From: Verrucomicrobiota bacterium
GTDB taxonomy: Bacteria; Verrucomicrobiota; Verrucomicrobiia; Opitutales; Opitutaceae
Direction: 5' to 3'
Length of the DNA stretch: 23,880 bases
Assembly: GCA_023457035.1 (NCBI GenBank)
Contig: JAEWNN010000157.1
Coordinates: forward strand, 1 to 23,880
Shown here one piece after another: positions 19,688 to 23,880 of this stretch (position 1 is its first letter; each line of letters starts with the position of its first letter). Below the pieces are notes generated by a model. The model ran no database searches, was not told the DNA's origin, and saw only the letters and a list, made by a program, of their open reading frames with translations. The position numbers and the translations under genes are program-made.

Positions 19688-19840
19688 GTTCGTGAGTTCC
19701 AGATTCTCCGACTCTTCTCCGCCTTCGTTCTCTTCGTTGCCTTCTTTCGTCCGACATCGCCCGCAAGCAATCAGCTTCCGGTCCGTTCCTGATTCCCTGA
19801 TATCCCCATTCTCCGTCCGCCTCCCGGTTCCTGCCTCCGC
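19688..19840. repeat. 18-nt dispersed repeat copy 2 and pyrimidine-rich degenerate heptads
   Basis: The 18-nt sequence at 19688-19705 is identical to that at 8480-8497. It is followed by about 130 bases rich in TTC, CTC and CTTCG words. The last third (from about 19787) reads in rough 7-base phase (TTCCTGA, TTCCCTG and so on), like a decayed form of the heptamer arrays seen in ligA. The merR start lies immediately after. Confidence 0.45.
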
Positions 19841-19843
19841 TCC

Positions 19844-20440
19844 GTGAAAACCATCCGCCAGCTCGCCGCCCAATTCGGTCTCTCCCGCACCACGCTGCTC
19901 TACTACGACCGGCTCGGGCTGCTGAAACCGGAGTACCGCACGTCCGCCGGCCATCGACTCTACTCCGAGACCGACGAGACGCGCCTGGCCCGCATCTGCG
20001 AACTGCGCGCCGCCGGGCTGCCGCTTGGCGAGATCGACGCCGTGCTGGACCCGTCGCAGAAACTGCGCACGCCGCTCGGCGAGGCGCTGGGCCGGCGGCT
20101 CACCGGCCTCAACCAGGAGATCGCCGCCCTGCGCCGCCAGCAGCAGGTCGCCCTCGCCCTCCTGCGCGATCGTTCGGCCGCAGGGCACACCCGCGCCATG
20201 ACCAAGGAGCGCTGGGTGCAACTCCTCGCCGCCTGCGGGCTCGACGAGAAGGACCGTGCCCGCTGGCACTCCGAGTTCGAGAAGCTCTCGCCCGAGGCGC
20301 ATCAGGACTTCCTGGAGTCGCTCGGCCTTCCCGCCGCCGAGATCGCCCAGATCCGGAAGTGGTCGGCGGGCGCCGGCGCTGCGCGCTCGCGCCGCGCCGG
20401 CCGGGCTCAGCGTACCGCCACAGCCTTGAAGAAGGTGTAG
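19844..20440 (+). CDS. MerR family transcriptional regulator
   Basis: This 198-residue protein has an N-terminal MerR-type winged helix-turn-helix (LSRTTLLYYDRLGLLKPEYR, then GHRLY, about residues 1-70). A dimerisation coiled coil follows (about 75-110). The C-terminal domain (119-175) matches the 62-aa protein encoded just upstream. MerR proteins bind spaced promoters as dimers and twist the DNA when an effector binds. No metal-binding Cys pattern is seen, so a non-metal effector is more likely. The start is a GTG at 19844, giving the typical N-terminus MKTIRQLAAQFGLS. The last 34 bases overlap the 3' end of the convergent methyltransferase gene, and the tail after residue 175 is Arg/Ala-rich. 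The regulated gene is unknown. Confidence 0.9.
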   Translation: MKTIRQLAAQFGLSRTTLLYYDRLGLLKPEYRTSAGHRLYSETDETRLARICELRAAGLPLGEIDAVLDPSQKLRTPLGEALGRRLTGLNQEIAALRRQQQVALALLRDRSAAGHTRAMTKERWVQLLAACGLDEKDRARWHSEFEKLSPEAHQDFLESLGLPAAEIAQIRKWSAGAGAARSRRAGRAQRTATALKKV

Positions 20441-21213
20441 CAGAAGACCCCGTCGGGCTCGGCCGTGCGGTAGAGCGCGCGCACGCCCGCCGCCCAGTCC
20501 TCCGGCGCCATCAGCTTCGCCCCCAGCGCCGCATCGGTCACCCCCTCGACCATCGCGCTGAAGGTCTTGCGCGAGAACCCGGCCTGCAACGCCGGCCGAC
20601 CGCCGTCGGCGTAGACCATCCGCGGCGAGACCGCCACGTCGCCGAACCCGGCGGCGGTGAGCATCGGATACAGCCGGCGGCCGATGTTGGCATCGCCGCC
20701 GCCACGCCGCTGCAGCTCCACCAGGCACTCGACCGCGCGCCGCGCCAGGACGTTGTCCGGATGGAAATAGGTCGAGCCATGGTCGCCCTCGATGACGGTG
20801 AGCGTGCCGCCGGGCCTGAGCACGCGCCGCAGATGCGCGAGCGCCGCCACCGGATCGGCCAGATGCTCGAGCACGAAGCAGACGAACACGTGGTCGAACT
20901 GCGCCTCCGCGAACGGCAGCGCGAAGAGGTCCGCCTGCTGGAACGCGACATTGGCGAAGCCGCGTTCGCGCACCGTGCGCTCGGCCTGCGCCAGCGACGC
21001 CGGTGAGATGTCGACCGACACGAACTGCGCCTGCGGGGAGTTGGCGGCCAGCGTCACGGTCTGCGCGCCCACGCCGCAGCCGGCCTCGAGCACGATGCTC
21101 CCCGCCGGATAGCGTGTATCCCCATGGAGCAAGTCCGTGAGCGTCGTCGCCTGATCCCGCAGCCGCTCGCCCTCCCGGGCCGAGTATCCATGCACGTAGT
21201 CGGTGTTCGCCAT
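20407..21213 (-). CDS. Class I SAM-dependent methyltransferase
   Basis: This 268-residue cytosolic protein carries motif I of class I methyltransferases, VLEAGCGVGAQT (residues 41-52), an acidic residue after the second strand (FVSVDIS), the fourth-strand segment QFDHVFVCFVLEHLADP and LRPGGTLTVIEGD. The substrate is not identifiable; small-molecule methyltransferases of the UbiE/arsenite type share this layout, but no signature cysteines for arsenite are seen. The ATG at 21213 gives MANTDYVHGYSAREGERL, a typical N-terminal segment; the upstream extension to 21279 has no homology. It converges on merR with a 34-base overlap of the coding ends, so the two transcripts are complementary at their 3' ends. 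Confidence 0.9.
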   Translation of the reverse strand: MANTDYVHGYSAREGERLRDQATTLTDLLHGDTRYPAGSIVLEAGCGVGAQTVTLAANSPQAQFVSVDISPASLAQAERTVRERGFANVAFQQADLFALPFAEAQFDHVFVCFVLEHLADPVAALAHLRRVLRPGGTLTVIEGDHGSTYFHPDNVLARRAVECLVELQRRGGGDANIGRRLYPMLTAAGFGDVAVSPRMVYADGGRPALQAGFSRKTFSAMVEGVTDAALGAKLMAPEDWAAGVRALYRTAEPDGVFCYTFFKAVAVR

Positions 21214-21340
21214 GGCAAGACACGGCCAAACTTCTGCGCCGTCGTCAACGGCGGCGATCGCCCCGGCGGCCGACTCCACCTACGGAAACCGCCGCAGTCG
21301 GCCGCGGCGGTCATCCACAATCCCAAGCCGGGGCCTTCGT

Positions 21341-22123
21341 TCAGACCCCCTTGTCCAGCGCGAAGCTCATCGGCATCTCCATCCGGGTGTTCACCCGGCG
21401 ATTGTTCTTCATCCCCGGCCGGAACTTCCACCGCAGCATCGCCTCGACCGCCGCCCGCGAGAACTCCGGACCCGTGGAACTGACGACCTCCACGTCGTCC
21501 ACGTTGCCATGGGTGTCGACAATGAAGCGCAGCAGCACCGTACCGGAGAGTCCGCCACGTTTCATCTCGTAGGGATAACGGGGCGCCGCCCGGCTGGTGA
21601 TCACCGGTTTCCTGTCGAGATCGTCGGCGTTCCACGTATCCCCACGCACCACCCGCGAACTCGGGCGCGGCGGGGTGCGAGGCACGTTCCAACTGGTGCG
21701 GGTCGAATCGGGCATCACCGGCGGCGCGATCCGTCCGAGATTCACGGTGATGGCATGGGCACCGGGATCGCGGAACATCTCGGTGAGCGTCGCCCGTGGC
21801 TCCCCGGAGTCGGACGCCTCGGCGGTGGACGCATTCTTCTTGGACTCGACCTCCGCCTTCACGGGAACGGCCTCCTCGATCGCGAGCGGGGTGAACAATT
21901 CGGGCGGGATGGGTCGCGGCTCGACGATCATGCGAATGCCGCCACCGGTCGCGGGTGGTCCGAATTCGCACAACACCGCGGCGTGGAGCAGCGCCGAGAT
22001 GGAGACACCGTAGACAAGGAAGCGCTCGCGCGGCATCCGATAGCCGGCCACCGACGTCGCCGCCGGCGGAAGGTGGAACAGGCCCGGGAACAGCCGGGGG
22101 AGTAGAGCTATTTTGGTGATCAT
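21341..22123 (-). CDS. TonB-like energy transducer
   Basis: This 260-residue protein has one transmembrane segment (about residues 35-52) with the S43-x3-H47 pattern characteristic of the TonB anchor helix that contacts ExbB/ExbD. A periplasmic, partly Pro-rich linker (about 53-175) follows. The C-terminal TonB domain (about 180-255) is clear: RYPYEMKRGGLSGTVLLRFIVD, NVDDVEVVSSTG, AVEAMLRWKFRPG. Such proteins carry proton-motive-force energy to outer-membrane receptors. The ATG at 22123 is chosen; an internal ATG (Met30, MPRERF) directly before the helix is an alternative and would give a shorter cytosolic tail, more like other TonB proteins. No exbB, exbD or receptor gene is in the window, so its partner is unknown. 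Confidence 0.9.
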   Translation of the reverse strand: MITKIALLPRLFPGLFHLPPAATSVAGYRMPRERFLVYGVSISALLHAAVLCEFGPPATGGGIRMIVEPRPIPPELFTPLAIEEAVPVKAEVESKKNASTAEASDSGEPRATLTEMFRDPGAHAITVNLGRIAPPVMPDSTRTSWNVPRTPPRPSSRVVRGDTWNADDLDRKPVITSRAAPRYPYEMKRGGLSGTVLLRFIVDTHGNVDDVEVVSSTGPEFSRAAVEAMLRWKFRPGMKNNRRVNTRMEMPMSFALDKGV

Positions 22124-22508
22124 GATTTTGGGGTGGGTTACACCAGGGATACGCGCGACGGGCCGAATTCTTAGGCGCTTTCTGCATCCAGTCCCGCACC
22201 AGCGCGCCGTGCACCATCGAGCGGCTCGCCCGCGGGATGCCGGGGCCTTTGCTCCTCCACGCCCGCGCGGATGCGCCCCTGTCGGCAACAGCCGCGAGGG
22301 GCCAATCGCCACGAGGCCCCGGCAATGAGACACGACGCGCGAAGCCGGCCGCGGGCGGGCTGTCCCCTCGCGGGCGCCGCGGTTCGTCGAGGACGACTCG
22401 CCCCCCCCCTCGACCGAGGCCATTCCTTTCGTGAGGATCCGAGCCCCGTCGACCTGACCCGCACGACGCTCGCCACGACTCGTACCCGCTCCCAAGCTCG
22501 GCACGCAC
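22124..22508. other. tonB / rhombosortase divergent intergenic region
   Basis: These 385 bases hold no supported gene. A modest stem-loop (CCCCT...AGGGG) lies near 22275-22300. I find no tRNA, SRP or other known RNA signature. Promoters for the two divergent genes should be here, but I cannot point to them. Confidence 0.5.
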
Positions 22509-23105
22509 ATGTCCTCTCCGAACGCCGAACGCATCCGTTTCCTCCGCGCCTCCTGGGCCTCGCTCCTAGTCGGCGGCGCCGCCGTGGTCTGCCTCACGCT
22601 ACCCCAGTTTTCGGACACACTCCTGTACCGCCGCGCCGAGATGGGCGCCGGCGAGTACTGGCGGCTGTGGACCGGGCACCTCGTGCACTTCGGCTGGCGG
22701 CATCTCCTGGCCGATCTGATCGTCTTCCTCACCGCCGGGGTCTGGCTCGAGTCGTTCGCGCGCCGGACCACACGCGGTTTCCTCGTCCTCGCGCCGGCCG
22801 CCATCTCCGCGCTGCTCTACTTCGCCGACCCGCAGCTCACCTTCTACGGCGGGCTCTCCGGCGTCGCGGTCGGGCTGCTCGTGCTGCTCGCCCTTGTGCA
22901 GCTCCGACGCGACCAGATCGCGCCGCGATGGATCTGGGTCGGTGTGCTCGTGCTGGTCGCCGTGAAAGTCGCGCTGGAGGCGTTCGCGAACACGCCTCTT
23001 GTCTCCGACTTCGGCCCCGACATCAAGGTCTCCTCCCTCGCGCACCTCGGCGGTATCCTCTGCGCACTGCTCGCCTGGCCGCTGGCGCGCAGGGAGGCCC
23101 TGTAG
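22509..23105 (+). CDS. rrtA: Rhombosortase-like rhomboid family serine protease
   Basis: This 198-residue integral membrane protein matches the rhombosortase branch of the rhomboid proteases, which process proteins with C-terminal GlyGly-CTERM-type sorting signals. It has the early motif YWRLWTGHLVHFGWRHLLADL, the catalytic serine S117 in YGGLSGV, and the histidine H179 in AHLGG. About six hydrophobic segments fit the six-helix core. The ATG at 22509 begins just before the first helix. The final codons run into a repeat: the stop TAG is part of the GTAG head of a REP element at 23102. No substrate with a C-terminal sorting signal is in the window. A generic rhomboid role is the alternative. 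Confidence 0.8.
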   Translation: MSSPNAERIRFLRASWASLLVGGAAVVCLTLPQFSDTLLYRRAEMGAGEYWRLWTGHLVHFGWRHLLADLIVFLTAGVWLESFARRTTRGFLVLAPAAISALLYFADPQLTFYGGLSGVAVGLLVLLALVQLRRDQIAPRWIWVGVLVLVAVKVALEAFANTPLVSDFGPDIKVSSLAHLGGILCALLAWPLARREAL

Positions 23106-23188
23106 GTCCGGTCTCCGACCGGGCCCGATCGGAGCGAGCCATCACCACCGACTCTCGCCGACGGCGGCTGGTCTTCGACCGGTCCTAC
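23102..23188. repeat. REP doublet (REPIN-like), GTAGGTCCGG family
   Basis: The left unit reads GTAGGTCCGGTCTCC followed by GACCGGGCC; the right unit ends GGTCCTAC in inverse orientation. The length is 87 bp, matching the copy at 5897-5984. It starts inside the rrtA stop codon. Confidence 0.75.
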
Positions 23189-23250
23189 CACCGAGCCGTC
23201 GCGCGTCGCCACGCAACGCGCCCCGCCACGCGTGAACAGTCCGCCCCTTT

Positions 23251-23288
23251 CTCCCAAATAACTCCACGGCCGTAGAGTTATTTGGGAG
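23251..23288. repeat. CCAAATA palindrome, copy C
   Basis: CTCCCAAATAACTC and GAGTTATTTGGGAG form 14-bp perfect arms around CACGGCCGTA, itself nearly self-complementary. Both the outer and the inner arm bases differ symmetrically from copy B. Confidence 0.9.
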
Positions 23289-23327
23289 ACGTTTGATATT
23301 GGTAAACAGTACTTTAACTCACACATC

Positions 23328-23361
23328 GCCAAATACTCCCACGGCCGTGGAAGTATTTGGC
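23328..23361. repeat. CCAAATA palindrome, copy D
   Basis: GCCAAATACT and AGTATTTGGC form perfect 10-bp arms, separated from the inner palindrome CCACGGCCGTGG by one mismatched pair. It lies 39 bp after copy C. Confidence 0.9.
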
Positions 23362-23448
23362 AGAGAGTTGTGGATGGCCTTAGGACGAGAGTCTCCCGCC
23401 ACGGAGCCGGCACCGAGCGGAGAGCGGCGGGCCAAAATCGGGCCCCCG

Positions 23449-23504
23449 AGCAGCCTGTCGGACTTCGTCCGCAGGCTGCTGAGCAAACAGGCTGCGCCTG
23501 TTTG
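23449..23504. other. Two adjacent hairpins near the transposase 3' end
   Basis: AGCAGCCTG-T-CGGAC, loop TTC, GTCCG-CAGGCTGCT (23449-23480) is followed by CAAACAGGC, loop TGC, GCCTGTTTG (23484-23504). They lie 108-163 bp downstream of the transposase stop. They may be part of the insertion-sequence terminus or a transcription barrier; the exact IS end is not determined. Confidence 0.5.
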
Positions 23505-23611
23505 GTTGGGTATGGGCTTGGGAGGACGTTCTCCCGGGGCGGTCTTCTAGACGGTCGTTTTCTCGTCGAGTGGGCTGTGTTTGCGTCGGGCGACACTGCC
23601 CCGACCTGCGT

Positions 23612-23880
23612 TCAGGCGGGTTGGAGCACGGTTTTGGGGATGTGGAGGCGCTTGAGGTTGTAGGCGCTGCACACCAGCGACCATTCCAGCGACACCTTCG
23701 CCAGTCCGCGCAGCAGCAAGCGGCGGAAGCCCAGTGCGGCTTCGATGATGCCGAAGACCGGCTCGACGGTCTGTTGGCGTTGTTTGTAGCGGGCGCGGCC
23801 GGCCTGGGTGGCGGTGCGGTGGGCGAGCCGCTGGAGGAACGGGGCGTCTTCGGGTGGTGGCGACGGATCGGGCCGGGCTT
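23612..23880 (-). CDS. IS1182-like transposase, C-terminal part (continues beyond window)
   Basis: The last 88 codons of a DDE transposase are present; the rest lies beyond the right edge. The C-terminal signature of IS1182-type (Transposase_11/DDE_Tnp_1) enzymes is visible: RYKQRQQTVEPVFGIIEAA with the likely catalytic glutamate, then GFRRLLLRGLAKVSLEWSLV and CSAYNLKRLH. The frame is open to the window edge and ends at a TGA at 23612, so this part is not broken. Several palindromic repeats fill the 500 bp between it and rrtA. Whether the element is complete cannot be judged. Confidence 0.85.
   Translation of the reverse strand, partial: ARPDPSPPPEDAPFLQRLAHRTATQAGRARYKQRQQTVEPVFGIIEAALGFRRLLLRGLAKVSLEWSLVCSAYNLKRLHIPKTVLQPA

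Noticed and set aside
22171..22476. 101-codon minus-strand ORF between tonB and rrtA
   Set aside because: Arg/Ala/Gly-rich composition typical of non-coding high-GC DNA; no motif.
22124..22508. Possible structured RNA gene
   Set aside because: Only a modest stem-loop is visible; no SRP, tmRNA, 6S or tRNA signature was found.

Overview
The window is high-GC and gene-dense. The mix of genes suggests a member of the Verrucomicrobiota, most likely Opitutaceae-like: an exported GH2 beta-galactosidase, a fused 2-oxoacid dehydrogenase, and many short palindromic and heptameric repeats between genes. That placement is an inference from gene style and composition, not a phylogenetic result. Nearly every start codon lacks a Shine-Dalgarno sequence. 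The four-helix-bundle gene at 6638-6988 is the clear exception.

Layout. 1-2052 (-): NAD-dependent DNA ligase LigA, running off the left edge, with an unusual in-frame repeat-derived insertion. 2053-2471: intergenic region with two near-identical ACGT palindromes. 2472-5753 (+): exported GH2 beta-galactosidase. 5754-6144: stem-loop and a REP doublet. 6145-7854 (-): thyA, a four-helix-bundle (23S rRNA IVP-like) gene and folA, in transcription order; the middle gene lies between inverted heptamer arrays. 7978-8394 (+): YjbQ. 8590-9865 (-): dut followed by a GT2 glycosyltransferase. 9866-10185: palindromes and an intrinsic terminator. 10186-15780 (-): a triple-fusion E1alpha-E1beta-E2 2-oxoacid dehydrogenase, an extended SDR and a DRE-TIM aldolase. 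16056-17198 (-): 6-phosphofructokinase. 17530-19208 (+): CDF cation efflux protein and an exported protein with an internal duplication. 19382-20440 (+): a mini-protein and a MerR regulator that share a domain. 20407-21213 (-): SAM methyltransferase. 21341-22123 (-): TonB-like protein. 22509-23105 (+): rhombosortase-like rhomboid protease. 23106-23880: repeats and the 3' end of an IS1182-like transposase.

How the genes relate. ThyA makes dTMP and consumes methylene-THF, DHFR regenerates THF, dUTPase supplies dUMP, and LigA seals DNA, so the left third is rich in thymidylate and replication functions. PFK and the 2-oxoacid dehydrogenase belong to central carbon metabolism. The rest are envelope functions or regulators with no obvious shared pathway.

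The most distinctive signal is the repeat ecology. (i) Heptanucleotide tandem arrays lie inside ligA, at the 5' end of folA and around the four-helix gene. (ii) Several REP families all carry a GTAG-type head. (iii) One palindrome family (CCAAATA...TATTTGG) keeps its pairing through compensatory changes. (iv) A second palindrome family is TTGTCACGTA-N-TACGTGACAA. No RNA gene or CRISPR array was recognised.
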